Origin: Cryptomeria japonica
Taxonomy: Eukaryota; Streptophyta; Pinopsida; Cupressales; Cupressaceae
NCBI RefSeq assembly: GCF_030272615.1
Contig: NC_081415.1
Coordinates: forward strand, 421,440,757 to 421,504,756
Direction of reading: 5' to 3'
Length of the DNA stretch: 64,000 nucleotides
In this document: one piece after another, positions 1-12,102 of the stretch
Position numbering within the stretch: the first letter of the stretch is position 1
How the letters are laid out: every line of letters starts with the position of its first letter
Made by a program: the position numbers and the translations under genes
Notes under the pieces: generated by a model
The model's database searches: none
What the model was told of the DNA's origin: nothing
What the model saw: the letters and a program-made list of their open reading frames with translations, nothing else

Positions 1-2089
1 GGCATACATCCTCAAATATAGGTTGTCATCTACATGAGGAAGAGCATCACTCAAGCGCTTTTCCACCCAACCAAGACTTAACAGTCCCCTGTGCCTCTTC
101 TAACTAAAGCGGCCCAACCCTTCGACGAAGAGTTTGGTTTGGTAACCTCACAATAATATAGCTTTATGAGCATAGTGTTGCATCCTAATAACTAGAGCTA
201 CCATACATAGGTTACATTCTACATGTATGACGTTCCATGCCTAGTATGTAAACCTGGATCACAGTGAACGGACAATGTAGACAGAGGCAACCTACATTAC
301 TTTGGCCAAAGAATTCAACACCCTGTACTTTGAGTGAGAGTCGTATGTCCACCCACTTCATTGCTCTATTTGGTAAACTGACCATTTAACTATCCCATAT
401 TCATCCCATGAGTTAATAATAGGAAAAGTTTTAGGTTATTCCCAACCTTGGATAATCTAACCCTAGATCACCAACTCATTCATTCCTATATTCAAAGTTT
501 CACATCATAACATAATTCTAGTTTAACATTCTCATACATGAGTCTAATCATAAGATTACAAATTCTATCACACAAGCATACAAGTACTTCCAATAACACA
601 ATTTCTTTCTTTGTTTCAATTGAGCCTGTAATAAAGCTATCACACAATACCGACTCTTTCCTCCAAAGACACTAGCTCCACCACTATTCCATTAGCTTAG
701 AACTTCCAAGCCTTCTACAATAGTATCTATCCTATCCTCTCACACAATAACACTATTTCCTTTTCTCAACAATGAAAATATGAGCATAAAGCAAAATGAC
801 AAAATTAGACAAATGAAGCGGAATGGAATCGAATGGAATACCATTCTCCAAGGGAGTTCATCTATTTATACAAAAACACGAGAGACTTAATGCTACAATC
901 AAGCTCTCTTAATCGCCACAACTATCATGCTTATTGCCACCACTATGACTATGTGGCTACTCACTAACACTATGGTTGACACATAACAGTCCACCAAAAT
1001 AATACTATGAATCATCCTTTACTAAGTCAAATATGATGATTAATCAAACTCACTACTTACCTAAACAAATAGAACTCGATCTCTAAATTCCTATTAAAAA
1101 TATAAGTATAATAACTAGGTTGTTACCTAGTTAACTATCTCACATACTCCTAATCAGTAATCAATTTTGACTTCTACCTAATTACCATACTCTTATTGAC
1201 CAATTCTTATTAATATGAAATGGGTCGATGTTTTTAATCAAGTTATTGATCCCATTAAATTCATCCCTTGCAAAGTGGAAGGGGGTTGATATGCGTATCG
1301 CGCTTTACAAACAGCGCATGTATTGCATAAAGTAAAGGGAGAGGTGGTGGTGTTACCACCGCACCACCCTCCTAAGGAGTAGGGTGCGCCACCCTCCATG
1401 GTGGGCGCTCCTACCGTTCTCTACTTCACTCCCTCCACGTAGAGGTCGAGGTGAATGGGGTGCAGACCAAGTCAATCTGCAACGTGGGAAATAAAACATG
1501 CAGGCTGATATATATATAGCGAATACACAAAAGACTATTATTCAATAATCAAATAGTACTTATAATTATCGATATATATATATATATATATATTCATTGA
1601 TTATTATATAGATAGATAGATATGAAAGCACAAAGATTAAAACCTATAATAGAGATTTAATCCAACTCTTCAAACAAGGATATGACACATCACTAAACAT
1701 TACCAATTCGATAGAAGGCGACTTACCACTACCCAACTAATTCAACTCGTCTTGACCTAACTAGGTTGTGAGTGTGTGATAGCTCAATAAGGCACATATA
1801 TTAAGATCACCGAACCAAATTCCTCTCCTGAGTGATACTCTTCCTCTCCTCTGGAGGCTCATTCATTTCCTACATCCAACTTAGCACATCACAACAGTAG
1901 TCAGCTGTTATTAAAATATACATATATATATTCATCATATATTTCATATCAAAATATCATATTGATTGCATATTCATTCAATTGATTTCCAAGCAAAATA
2001 CATTTATATTCAAAACATATTTATGCGATAAAGCATTTTAACTAAACAAGTAAAAGTAAAATAGTAGCATCACAATGGAGTGTAACAAA
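1..2089. other. Unassigned AT-rich DNA with a GC-rich palindromic block
   Basis: I find no supportable coding region on either strand. The stretch is AT-rich except for about 1290-1480, a GC-rich block full of short inverted matches such as GGTGGTG/CACCACC. A short (TA)n run follows at about 1568-1592. The contrast resembles the GC-rich block inside the gypsy LTR near 59000, so this may be part of a diverged LTR, but I could not align the two and make no family call. Confidence 0.4.
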
Positions 2090-2790
2090 ATACGTTGACA
2101 TCAGTTGATACTGTAGAGTTTGAAGATGCAAGCAAGCATAGTAACTCATCAGAAGTTTGATCTATGCAACCACGACTAGACCAGACAGTTCTCTCTAGAT
2201 TCATGCAACAATTGAGAGAGTCATTGGATAGCAATAAAGAGAGTTCTTCTTGACTTGAAGGGAATTCAAATTTTCTGTCTTCAAATACTCCAAGACAACA
2301 TATTTCAAACTGTTTGGATTTTTACAATTATACTATGTAGGTGATTTTGAAGATGGGAATTCTATTTGAGGTTCTTAATAAATTTGTGTTCAACAATCAT
2401 CGCTTGGAAGTCAGAGAAGCAGTTAGTGCCAGCTCTTTCTTCAATAGAAGTAGAATGTATGGCAGCTTGAGAGGCAATTGCAAAAATATTGTGGCTTAGA
2501 AGGATTCTTGAGGACTTGTAAGACATACAGGTTTTGTCAACACCACCCATGGTAGATAATACTTCCACAATCAAAATGGCAAGAAATCCAATTTTTCATG
2601 ACCCAACCAAGTACATCAACATGAAAAATCCATTTGATTAAACATTATGTGAAAGATGGCAGTGTCAAATTGATATATTGTCCAACTGCAAAGCAAGTAG
2701 TTGATATCCTGACAAAAACGCTTGGAAGAGAGAAATTTAAAAAGTTTAGATGCATGTTGGGTCTCGTCATAACCTTTGCAGATTAAGGTG
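2090..2790 (+). pseudogene. Ty1/copia pol relic: RT C-terminus and RNase H
   Basis: Plus-strand translation in shifting frames gives recognisable copia pieces. Around 2150-2240 is the linker between RT and RNase H (TTRPD, then SRFMQQLRES). Around 2400-2530 is a decayed version of the S-x-A-E-x-E-Y motif, read here as LSSIEVECMAA. Around 2545-2620 are DNTSTIKMARNPIFHD and the adjoining KYINMK, and after that a PTAKQVVDILTK-like motif. Several stops and frameshifts make it non-functional. There is no upstream gag, protease or integrase, so it is the 3' remnant of an element. The sequence just after it (AAGGTGGA then TGTAACA at about 2781-2793) could be a polypurine tract and LTR start, but I found no matching LTR end. 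Confidence 0.75.
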
Positions 2791-5629
2791 GATGTAACAT
2801 TTTGTGCATAATCCTAGTTTATAGTATTTTATAAATATTTGTACTCTTGTAGAACTTTAACAATCATCTTGGAGATGAACTACTTCGCATCTCATTTTAA
2901 TTAATGGAAATCTAGGTTTGCATTCTTCATTTCTATTTTGTTGTCCATTTCTTGGCTTAACAAGAAAATCCCCTGAAACCCTAACATCTTGACAGTTCAA
3001 TACTTTAAATTTGACAAAACCTTTGTTCTTTAGCAAGCCTCTGTGGAAAATCTCCAATCATCTTGAATGCTTTGAAACCCTAGAGTGAATGAAAATATGC
3101 TTTTATGAATGCTTGGAATACCTCTTTTGTGTTGATAGAATGCCATTGTACTACATGTATTGACTGTTGACTTTATTAGACAAACCTTTATACTGTTGTC
3201 ACAATTTGGATATGATGATGATTACTTCCAAAACAAATCTAACCATTACCTTGAAGAAATGCCTGTTCAGACTTACCTTCTTGACATACTTTTTCTGCTT
3301 GTTAACTTTGCTTGAATTTTCTGAGTCAAAGCTTGGTTAAAGACGAGGACATTTGTTGAAAGGAGTATCAATAGTGGTTTGCTGGAGTCAAACTTCCATT
3401 CACCAATAATTCAAAACACACTGAATATTCACTGAAATTTTGCTGCTGCCATGGGAATGTATGCCAGATCATTGCTGATGAAATAAATTTGCTGCTGTTT
3501 TGTTGATTGTGTTCCACTGTATTCCCGTTCTACTCTTTTTGTATTCTGCTGCAATAAAATCTGATATGCTAAAAACTATTGGTGAAGATCTTTTTTGAAT
3601 TTGTTGTTTGACATTTTTGAATTTGTTGTTTGACATTCTACTCATTTGAATGTGACTCACCAGATACTGCGGCTTACTCATACTGCTTTGAAACAACTAA
3701 GTATGAGGAGAAATTATGAAGAACAAAAGTCTTTATTTAAACATGATTCAATGCTACTTCTAGCGCCCCTATGACCATCTATTGGGTGACCTTACAGCCC
3801 CTGCCACGAACAATGGTGGCTTTAAGCCACACTACCAATGGCTGAGTGGTTCTTATTTTAGGAATTTTCAAGGCTCCATTCGGGCTGATACAATAGATTT
3901 TGGTTACAATTTTTTTGAAAGTGTATAATTTTTTGTGCACTATCATTGGTGCAGTCTAACTTATTCCATTTTGTCACAAAATTATACTTTTAACATTGTG
4001 GCCTAATTAGGCTTCTGTGATACACTAAGATTAAGACCACTTTTCTGATTTGGCAAGTGACAACGATAATCTCACTAATTATAAAGTGCCATCATCTAAA
4101 TTTGCTGGGAGGATCTCTTGTTTGAGTTCATTTGGGAGTGTGTTGTGTTTGCTTGTAGTTCTTTTGTTGTGTGTTCTTGCTGTGGATAAACCTATTGTTT
4201 TTCTCCCACTTCCATATAACTAAACCACATGGGAAATATTAGGATGGAATTATCTTATGGCTCTTGGTTTCACTTAAAGTTGTTGGTCTTGGTGGAGGGA
4301 CGGGTACATGTTCCAGGTTCAGGTATTTCATACGACAATTGTTTTCCCTCGAGTACGAATATGGGTTTGTGTATATATATAATACATATATAATGTTTAA
4401 ATTTATATATATTTAAAATTCTAAAAATAGTAATAAGTAATACTCAAATTCAATTTTCATAATTGCTAATAAACAAAATTTTCAAATATTTAAATGCCTC
4501 ATAACTTGCAACACAAAAAATACCCATGAATTAAAATCCAACGATTTATAATTTAGTGATATGTCAAAGATTCAAATATCAATACAAAATGAAAATTACA
4601 ATCAATATTCAATAATCTTCATATGGCTGTTCAATGTCTTTGTCAAGAGCCTGATAGTTAACATTTGGTTCAACTTCATGAGAATCACAATCAACTATTG
4701 TAATAATCACCCCTAATTTTATTTTGAAATTGTCAACTGAAATGAAGCTACAATGCAATGTCCTTATCACTTTTTGATTACCCAATTCTTGACATGGGCA
4801 AGGTGAGAGCATTCAGTGTATAGGACCACACCGATTTAAAATGTAGTGACATTGAAAGAAACACACTAAGCGGCTAAGCTGGCCAGATCTTCACTTTTTC
4901 AATAAAGTGTGCTATGCATGAACTAAAAGGAAAATGCTTCTACGCTTATTCAGCGGAGTGTGCAATTACAATAAGCGTAGACACTTTTCGCTTATTCGAT
5001 GAAGTGCCCTTACATAGCACAGTCACTTCTGTCGAACATTATGTTGTCATTGATGTCAAAGGTGTAGTTAGTATGGTTGTTGATGTCATGGTATCTAGAA
5101 GGTTGCTGGAAGTTTATTTACTTCTAATGGAGTCATGGGTGTACGCGAATTATCATTATGTTCCCCTCGATTTCAAGTGTTCGGAAGATACAGTAATTTT
5201 AATTACTGTCATGTCATTTTAGAGCATTGGTGATCCAAATGAACAAAGTCAAGCTATGTTTGATACATCTTGTGTAGTATGTCACTAGTATCATCTAAAT
5301 CATGTTTCATTTGTTATCAAATATATGGAAGTATTCGCGGTATGTTTTTTAGGTTTGTCTCTTAGAATTTGTGCATACACTGGCAACTTGTTTTGTACTA
5401 CTTTCTATCGCAATGATGTTTTGAGGCTTGTGCTAAGTAAGGCTATACACAGACAAATCTATTGACTTTTCAAAGGTGAAGTTCAAGAAGAAGGAAAGTT
5501 AATGTCCGCATTATCCTCACTGAGACCTATTCTCAACTTGTTCTGGTGTTTCAGATGTATGCGCCAAAAGTATTGCATTATACAACAACTCGATGAAGTG
5601 TATGGATGTTCATTGAGATTGGTAGAGTG
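2791..5629. other. Intergenic repeat-derived DNA, no supportable gene
   Basis: There are only short, stop-bounded reading frames without recognisable motifs. The first few hundred bases may be LTR of the preceding copia relic. The frame at 4914-5222 overlaps a hairpin and shows no family motif, so I do not call it a gene. Confidence 0.4.
4940..4980. repeat. Inverted repeat, 11-bp perfect arms
   Basis: CTACGCTTATT (4940-4950) and AATAAGCGTAG (4970-4980) are perfect reverse complements around a 19-nt loop. A related sequence GCTTATTCGATGAAGTG follows at about 4990, echoing GCTTATTCAGCGGAGTG in the loop region. This could be a small MITE-like or hairpin repeat; no target duplication was identified. 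Confidence 0.6.
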
Positions 5630-6386
5630 TGTTGGGTAATCCATAGTGTGTCCCCACTCCCGGAGTAACCTGTGGGCTTTAGGACCTAGCCGACTACACG
5701 TTTGATTGAGGAATTTGCATGTGGCTAACTTGCGGACAATATTGAATATGATCTAGGCTGACATGTAGTGGTAATTATTATTGGGAGGCATATATATTGC
5801 CAATCAGATTCATTTCAATGGGTTGTTGGTTGTTGAGGTTAGGAAAACTAATAACAGGCAAAAGTTTTGCAAATTTAATTCAGTGTGTGAACTCAATTGA
5901 AGATCTCATGCACAATATGAAGGTGTGTTGAAGTTGACCAGATCAGGAAGATGCTAAGGGTTCAACCTTGAAGGTCTGCATAACATATCTTTTGTATCTT
6001 CGTGTATTTGAGATTGGCGTCTTATATATTGAATTGGTGCTCAGATCTTGGATTAGGGGATTGGTGTCTCCTATAGGTTGGTGCCTGCAAATGTAATTGA
6101 GGATTGGTGTCTTTAGTAGGTTGGTGCCTACTATTGAGTATTGTAAGTTCTTTAATATCTTTTGTGAGGCTAGATTTGGGTAGTAGAGCCAAATAGCTAT
6201 TCTCATTGTGGTTTTCCTTCCAGTTTCCACATAAATCTAGTGTTCTTTATCTTGATGTGTGCTTGCTCATTGCTTAGTTATTTCAGTGATGCTTGGAGAA
6301 GTTATTAATGGTAATTAATGTTGAAATAATTTGGAATTGGCATATACTGATTCAAACCCCCCCTCCGTATATGTATGTGCTTAACA
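5630..6386 (+). mobile_element. Probable 5' LTR of copia element A
   Basis: The right edge is well placed: the sequence ends in CTTAACA, followed by two bases and then a tRNA-iMet primer site. The left edge (TGTTGGGTAATCC at 5630) is inferred from the TG start and a typical copia LTR length of about 757 bp. A TATA-like GCATATATATTG lies near 5788. The unit GGATTGGTGTCT...AGGTTGGTGCCT occurs twice at about 6058-6150. The pyrimidine-rich stretch before the end is common in plant copia LTRs. No second LTR is present to confirm the edges. Confidence 0.55.
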
Positions 6387-6388
6387 AT

Positions 6389-6400
6389 TGGTATTAGAGC
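6389..6400 (+). promoter_or_regulatory. Primer binding site of copia element A
   Basis: TGGTATTAGAGC differs at one base from TGGTATCAGAGC, the usual plant LTR-element site complementary to the 3' end of initiator tRNA-Met. It sits two bases after the LTR end, as expected. Confidence 0.8.
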
Positions 6401-6443
6401 TAAGTTCCTTGGAAGAATCTTAATAGTTTGAGGTAGATCCAAG

Positions 6444-8330
6444 ATGGCACACTCAATTGCTCAAGAAGGTCTTTCTTTAAGCAAGGCACCTCTGTTTGAT
6501 GGATCCAAGCATGTGTTTTGGAGTGTAAGGATGAAAGCCTATTTGATGGCATTAGGGTTTGGTGTTTGACAAGAAGTTGTGGACAGCTATGAATTTCTTG
6601 ATAATTCCTCAAGAGATCAAGTCGGAAAGAAGGCTTGTGAGAATAATGCCAAGGCGAGAAATGCTATCTTGTGTTATTTAACATTGAGTTTGTAAAGATA
6701 ATGCGTTGTAGGACCGCAAAGGAAGCGTGGGATAAATTGTACTATCTATGAAGGAGATTACAAGATCAAACAAGGAAATCTTCATACCTACCAAGGTCAG
6801 TTCAAGAGTCTGAAAGTGAAGGAAGAAGAAGACATTGCTACCTTCTACTCTGAGTTGATGAAATCGTCAATACCATTAGAGGACTCGTGAAGAGATGAAA
6901 GCTGCAGTGACTGTGAAAAAGGTACTCAAATTCCTTCCCCCAAGTTTTGATCCCAAAGTTTCTGTAGTTGAAGAGGCTAGAGATTTGAATACTCTTAACT
7001 CTGGATGAGTTACATGGAGTCTTGAATGCATATGAGATGAAGATTGATACCGATAAATCTTTAAGGAAAGAGGAAGCATTCAAAGTGTTCAAGAAACATG
7101 AAGATCTAGACTCTAATGATGAATTAGATCCGAACGAAGAAAAATTTGTCAGAAAATTGTAGAGAGGTTCCGGAAAGTACAAAGGTAAGTTGCCTTTCAA
7201 ATGTTTTAATTGTGGTAAAGTAGGTCATTTCATGGCTAAGTGTCCATATAGAGATTGTAATAACGAATATCAAAAGAACTAGAAGAAGTCCATGCCCAAG
7301 AAGAAAAGATTTTAGAGGAATTAGAAAAGTTCTTCACCAATGAAGAAAGCTATTCATCGGATAAAGAAGATCAATGTACCTCCAAGAATGAAGGTGAAAA
7401 GGAAAAGGCCCTATTCATGGCTATGGAAATTGTAGAGGGTGATACAAGAGGTATGAAATTCGGAAATGAAGATGATGAGTTGGATCTTGTGGAAGAATTA
7501 TAATGTGCCAACAAAGAAATCAAAAGATTGAAGAATAGAATTATGGATGAAGTGAAGGCTAAAAACAGTTATCTCATATCTTGAAAATGTAGATTAGTTG
7601 ACCATTGATTTGAAGATACAAGTGGAAGAGGCAGAGAGGATAGAAGAGGTTACGACTGAAAGGTTACTGACAAGAGATAAGGACGATGAAAAACTTGAAA
7701 CAAAAGTTGCAACTTTGAGAAAGGATCTAGTGAAAGCAAACAATCAGCTAAAATTAAAGTTTGGAAAAAGCACAAATATCTTATATGAGATCACAAGTAG
7801 TCAAAGTTTGCTACATATCACGACCGTATTGGATTTAATAAGATATAGCACAGTAAGATGACAAAGCAATCCATGAAGATAGTTGCTAAGAATCTAGAAG
7901 AGGATGGCTTCTAAAGTTCAAGATTTGAACAAACTCAGGCAACCAAAGACAACAAGAAGGAAGATGACAGTTTTACTAAGTGCATAGACAAAAAAGGAGG
8001 TTTGGAAAGCAAAATTCAAGAGGACAAGCATACAATACCGGGTTCAGTTAGTCCTTTTCTGGTTACTATTTTGATTGCAATCAATTTGGTCATAATACGA
8101 TAAATTGTAGAAGGGTTCTCGTGAGAAGGAATAATTTTGTGATCAAAAATGTTTTTGCACCTTTATTTGATTGCAATATTTTCTATCACAAGTGCAACAA
8201 TTTTGGGCATAGTGCAAGACATCATGGGACTAATTTTGTAAGTTCTCCTTAGTTAGATATAAAAGAAAATGGTTCAACAAACTAGAATAGTGGAACAAAG
8301 AAGGTTTGGAAAAGGAAGCCATAAGGACAA
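6444..8330 (+). pseudogene. Copia element A gag (broken), three CCHC knuckles
   Basis: The start ATG at 6444 opens MAHSIAQEGLSLSKAPLFDG, the usual beginning of plant copia Gag, followed by the FW.VRMKAYL segment. A stop appears at about 6568 and further frameshifts follow. A CCHC zinc knuckle (CFNCGKVGHFMAKC) is at about 7200-7241. Next comes a charged, Glu/Lys-rich region predicted to be helical (7320-7760). Two more knuckle-like motifs follow: one at about 8072-8108 (first Cys replaced) and one with CNNFGH at about 8165-8220. The same three-knuckle layout occurs in copia element C at 20841, so the two belong to one family. The reading frame is broken many times and cannot give a full Gag. 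Confidence 0.8.
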
Positions 8331-8379
8331 AGATAAGAAAGATCTATGATTGCTTAGATTGCACTTCATGCTTAAAAGG

Positions 8380-9720
8380 AGAATAATTTATGGATCATTA
8401 GTAGTAGATGCTCAAGTCACATGACTAGAGACAAAAGCAAATTCATGCACTTCAAAAGGTTTGATGGAGGAGCTATTACACTTGGGAACAATTCAGTTGC
8501 AAAAGTTATTGGTAAGGGTACTTTGAGTCTTGATGGTGGAAAAACCAAAACCTATGATGTTATGTATTTAGAAGGTTTGAAACATAATCTTCTAATTGTG
8601 AGTCAGATGTGTGACAAAGGTTACAACCTTTAATTCAATGCAAATGGATGTGAATTAGGAAAAATAGCACACTAGTGAATTGATTGCGGAACGAAGCAAG
8701 ATAGACAATGATGTTTATCATCTCAATGAAGTCAATGGACAAAACTATTCTGCAAACAAAGGGAAGAAAGTTGGCTTTGGCATAGAAGGTTGGGACATAT
8801 CAATTTTGATGATCTTATGAAGATTAGTTCAAAAGGTGTAGTAAGAGACATGCCTAAGATCAAGAAGCCTCGATCTATTAGCTGCAAACCATGTCATGAA
8901 GGAAAGCAAACAAAAACTAGATTTCCAACCAAGGAATATTCTACTACAAAACTCTCAGATTTGATTCATACAGATTTGTGAGGACGAATGAGAATAAATA
9001 GTCTACAAGGTGAGAGGCATTTTATGATGCTCATTGATGATTATTCTAGAATAACTTAATTACAGAAAAATCACAAGTTTTTGGAAAATTGAAAGCATTT
9101 AAAAAAATGATAGAAAGTGAGATAGGCAGGACAATCAAATATTTAAGATTAGATAGAGGTAGAGAATTTACTTTTGATAGATATGAAAAGTTTTGTTAGA
9201 AGCATGGAAATTGGAGACAATATTTTGCCCCTAGGACTCCTCAACAAATGGAGTAGCGCAAAGAAGGAACAAGACTGTATAGGAGATGGCAAGAACAATG
9301 TTGAACCAAGCCATGTTACTGGACCTGTACTAGAGAGAGGTTGTTCAGACAATAGTGTACATTTTGAATAGAGCACAAATTAGGACAATGACTCAAAAGG
9401 GAGATCAATGTCTGTTAGGCATCTTAGGATATTTGGAAGTAAGTTTTATATCAAAAGGGATGAAGAAAGTTTGGGTAAGTTTGATTCTAGATTTGATGAA
9501 GGCATTTTTCTTGTTTATTCTATGAGAAGCAAGTCTTATAGATGTTATAATAAAATATTGCTAATAATTGTTGAAAGTGCTAAAGTGAGTATTGATGAGA
9601 CAATACAGGCAAATGAAGTTTTGAATGAAGATGACTGTGATGAATCATTCCGAATTGGTGACGAGTTAATTGGAAGTGAATATGAAAATATAGCTACACA
9701 GACTTGGGCCAAATATGTTG
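8380..9720 (+). pseudogene. Copia element A protease and integrase (broken)
   Basis: The protease region at 8385-8635 contains SSHMT and the GKGTLSL motif, but the catalytic Asp-Ser-Gly is lost. GAG-pre-integrase follows (LWHRRLGHINFDDLMK, about 8770), with the integrase HHCC zinc-binding Cys pair in CKPCHEGK at about 8890. The core begins at DLIHTDL (about 8960) and has a stop directly after it. The second catalytic region reads DRGREF instead of D-N-G-G-E-(Y/F), and the N-G-V-x-E-R-K segment is scrambled. The copia-specific tail HLRIFGSKFYIKR at about 9416 is recognisable. This is a dead copy. Confidence 0.8.
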
Positions 9721-9825
9721 AGAAGAATCACTCTAAAGATTAGATAATTGGAGATAAAGATAGTGGAGTTCAAACTTGGAGAAGGACTGAGAAGGCAAAT
9801 GAATAGGTACACTTTGTTTTATTAT

Positions 9826-10278
9826 AAAAAATTGAACCAAGTACTTTTGCAGAAGCTAGCAAAGATAAAGGATGGCTAGAGGCGATGGAAGAAGAGCTAA
9901 ATCAGAATGAAAAGAATAAAACTTGGGATCTGGTTCCAAGACCTAAGGATAAGAATGTCATAGGCACCAAATGGGTTTTTAGAAACAAATTGAATGAAAA
10001 TGGAAAAGTGATAAGGAATAAGGCCAGACTTGAATGCAAAGGCTATGCTCAAGTAGGAGTTGATTTTGAGGAGACATTTGCTCCGGTAGCAAGATTGGAG
10101 TCAATGAAAATGTTTCTTGCATTATCAACTTTCAAGAATTTCAAAGTATACCAGATGAATGTCAAATCAGCATTTTTGAATGGCAAGTTGGAGGAAGAAG
10201 TATACATTGAACAATTGGAAGGTTTTCAACTTTTAGGAAATTTGGATTTTGTATGCAGATTGAAGAAGGCTTTCTATC
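9826..10278 (+). pseudogene. Copia element A reverse transcriptase, N-terminal part
   Basis: This is an open stretch of copia RT: W-x-x-A-M-x-x-E, then TWDLVPRPKDKNVIGTKWVF, ARLECKGYAQ, DFEETFAPVARLES, and VYQMNVKSAFLNG (usually MDVK), ending in VCRLKKAFY. The match stops at about 10278, before the YVDD active site. There it meets the LTR of the minus-strand copia element, so element A was cut here. The rest of its RT and RNase H is not in the window. Confidence 0.85.
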
Positions 10279-10279
10279 C

Positions 10280-10619
10280 TTCCAAGTTCGCTGACTAAAT
10301 TCGCATAAGGCTAACGGCTTATGGTATGTTTTCTTGGTGAAGATAATAATATATTTGAAGTGTGAAATGAATCTTGTTTATATACAAGATTCATGTTCAA
10401 GTTTTCCCCAAGTCGACTTTAACAAAATTGCCGCCATTTTACATATTTTAAGTTTGCCCTTTTTGGCGCCTACATAAATTGCAAGTTATACCACGTTACA
10501 TTTTGGGCCCAGCCCTATTAGACATGTAATCGCTTAACCTTATTACAATATGATTAATATTTTAATTGCCACTAGGCATCATTAAAATATAATCCGAACT
10601 TAGCTATCCATTTTCAACA
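10280..10619 (-). mobile_element. 3' LTR of minus-strand copia element B
   Basis: On the minus strand the LTR begins TGTTGAAAATGG at 10619, directly after a purine-rich tract, about 270 bp beyond the RNase H stop codon. This is the order expected for a copia 3' LTR. The far edge is at about 10280-10292, where copia A homology ends; no clean CA terminus was found, so the end may be truncated. Length is about 330 bp. Confidence 0.6.
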
Positions 10620-10629
10620 CTCCCTCTTA
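10620..10629 (-). promoter_or_regulatory. Polypurine tract of copia element B
   Basis: Minus-strand TAAGAGGGAG lies immediately upstream of the LTR start TGTTGAAAA. This is the position of the plus-strand priming tract. Confidence 0.65.
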
Positions 10630-10686
10630 GCTAGAGAGGATTATAACAAGCTATCACATATTGTAATAATACATCATGAACCTCTT

Positions 10687-10872
10687 CATCTTACATTGCC
10701 CGCAGAGGATGAAGGGTGACCTGCTAGAAACCAACAAAACTTCCCATCTTACATTGCCCGCAGAGGATGGATCCACCTTGCATTGCCCGCAGAGGGTGAA
10801 AGAGGTCTTTCACCTCAACCTTCTACCAGAAAAAGAAATACTTTCACCTTGCATTGCCCGCAGAGGGTGGAG
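10687..10872. repeat. Four interspersed 18-bp repeats between RNase H and LTR
   Basis: The core TTGCATTGCCCGCAGAGG (or TTACATTGCCCGCAGAGG) starts at about 10690, 10748, 10778 and 10849. Copies are flanked by CATC/CACC and GATG/GGTG. They lie in the 3' untranslated part of copia element B. Irregular spacing (58, 30 and 71 bp) argues against a simple slippage repeat. Confidence 0.85.
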
Positions 10873-10890
10873 GATGCAAACTAAATTGCA

Positions 10891-11279
10891 TTACTGAGAT
10901 TGAGACTCCCTCTCAATCAATGCTGTGTTCTCCACAATTCCAAGCTTCTCTCTGAAGTACTCAAACTTCACTCGAGCTAGAGGCTTGGTGAGAACATCTG
11001 AAACATGTTCATCAGTGCTAATATATTTCAGCTGGATGGCACCTCTTTGTGCCATATCACGAATATAGTGATAATGAGTTTCCACATGTTTTGACCTGTC
11101 ATGAAACACGGGATTATTAGACATTTTAATACAACTCTGATTATCACAATAAATAATAGTGGATTCCCAAGGTTGTCCAAACAACCCAGCAAGAAGTTTG
11201 CGAAGCCAAACTGCTTCTCTAGTTGCCACACTTGAGGCAATGTATTCAGCTTCTGCAGTACTTAATGCAATTGAGGACT
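10891..11279 (-). pseudogene. Copia element B RNase H (3' part of pol)
   Basis: On the minus strand the frame reads SSIALSTAEAEYIASSVATR, then WLRKLL, YCDNQSCIKMSNNPVFHDRS, IRDM, and DVLTKPLA, ending at a stop at 10891. These are the standard copia RNase H motifs including the catalytic Asp of the DNQS segment. The domain's N-terminal codons (RKQS) lie across the solo LTR at about 16054. Apart from that insertion this part of pol is intact. Confidence 0.92.
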
Positions 11280-11285
11280 TGTTGG

Positions 11286-11310
11286 TGTTTGTTTTATCAT
11301 CTACCAAACA
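11286..11310 (-). other. Terminal hairpin of solo LTR 1
   Basis: TGTTTG (11286-11291) and CAAACA (11305-11310) pair around a 13-nt loop, 6 bp inside the LTR end. The other copies of the family have a 6-bp stem with a 13-nt loop at the same place, in two of them with a different stem sequence. Confidence 0.75.
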
Positions 11311-12011
11311 TTAGAATAAGATACCCGAAGGTATTCTATCCTCTCCTGAAAAATCACTACTGATTCCAAGGTCTATATGTGCGAACAAGCGACTTTAGTG
11401 AAATAGCTTCTTGGGTAGTGTATGCTGAAAATATCAAGGGGGACTTACATTAACAAATGTCTTTGAACTGTTGGACTTAGACGGATTTAGCAATTTTAAG
11501 CTCTCTTTTTTTTTAGATTTTCTGGGATTTAAACTTTCAAAAAGGAGAAAAGAGATAGGGTTTGAGAAAGCTAATCTAATCCTACGAACTCTGGAGACGG
11601 TATCAATTGGGTGCTCTCGAGAAACCAAACTTTGCTTCGCCACACTAAGGACAACTACACAAAGCCGGTGCAATCTTCAATGGGTTGTGCTTATGATCGA
11701 GATGTTGGGATGCACAGAGGATGGGCTCAGACTAACTTTGCACAGTGAAATGGAAATCATCCATTCACCAAAAGTATGAGCAGAGATACACCATCAATTA
11801 ACACTTATCAAATCCTTCATTCAATTCTAATAACATGGAAGCAAATCTAAATAAACTTTAAGTGTTGAGGAAATTGAAACCATGCTAATCATTCAAACAA
11901 TAGGGATTACAAAGCCTTAAGAGAAAGTGCACATGCAATATATTATTCGAAAAATGACCTTCACGCAACAATATGTCAAAAACCTCATACTCTCCAAATG
12001 AGAGGAGGTAG

Positions 12012-12020
12012 CTTTATATA
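12012..12020 (-). promoter_or_regulatory. TATA box of solo LTR 1
   Basis: Minus-strand TATATAAAG is in the position matching TATATAAG of solo LTRs 2 and 3. It lies 64 bp downstream of the telobox palindrome. Confidence 0.75.
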
Positions 12021-12084
12021 GTTTTTCAAAAATAAATGAACGATCGAGATCAAACAGTGATCAAGGACCCAGATTGAAAGCTAC

Positions 12085-12102
12085 AAACCCTAATTAGGGT
12101 TT
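12085..12102. promoter_or_regulatory. Telobox palindrome in solo LTR 1
   Basis: AAACCCTAATTAGGGTTT is a perfect 18-bp palindrome made of two head-to-head AAACCCTA teloboxes. It is present unchanged in all three solo LTRs at the same distance from the TATA box. Confidence 0.85.

Noticed and set aside
4914-5222. 102-codon open frame on the plus strand
   Set aside because: No recognisable motif; it overlaps a hairpin and lies in degraded repeat DNA.
10687-10872. CRISPR-like array of four repeats
   Set aside because: Plant context, irregular spacing, spacers not unique-length, and location in a copia 3' untranslated region.
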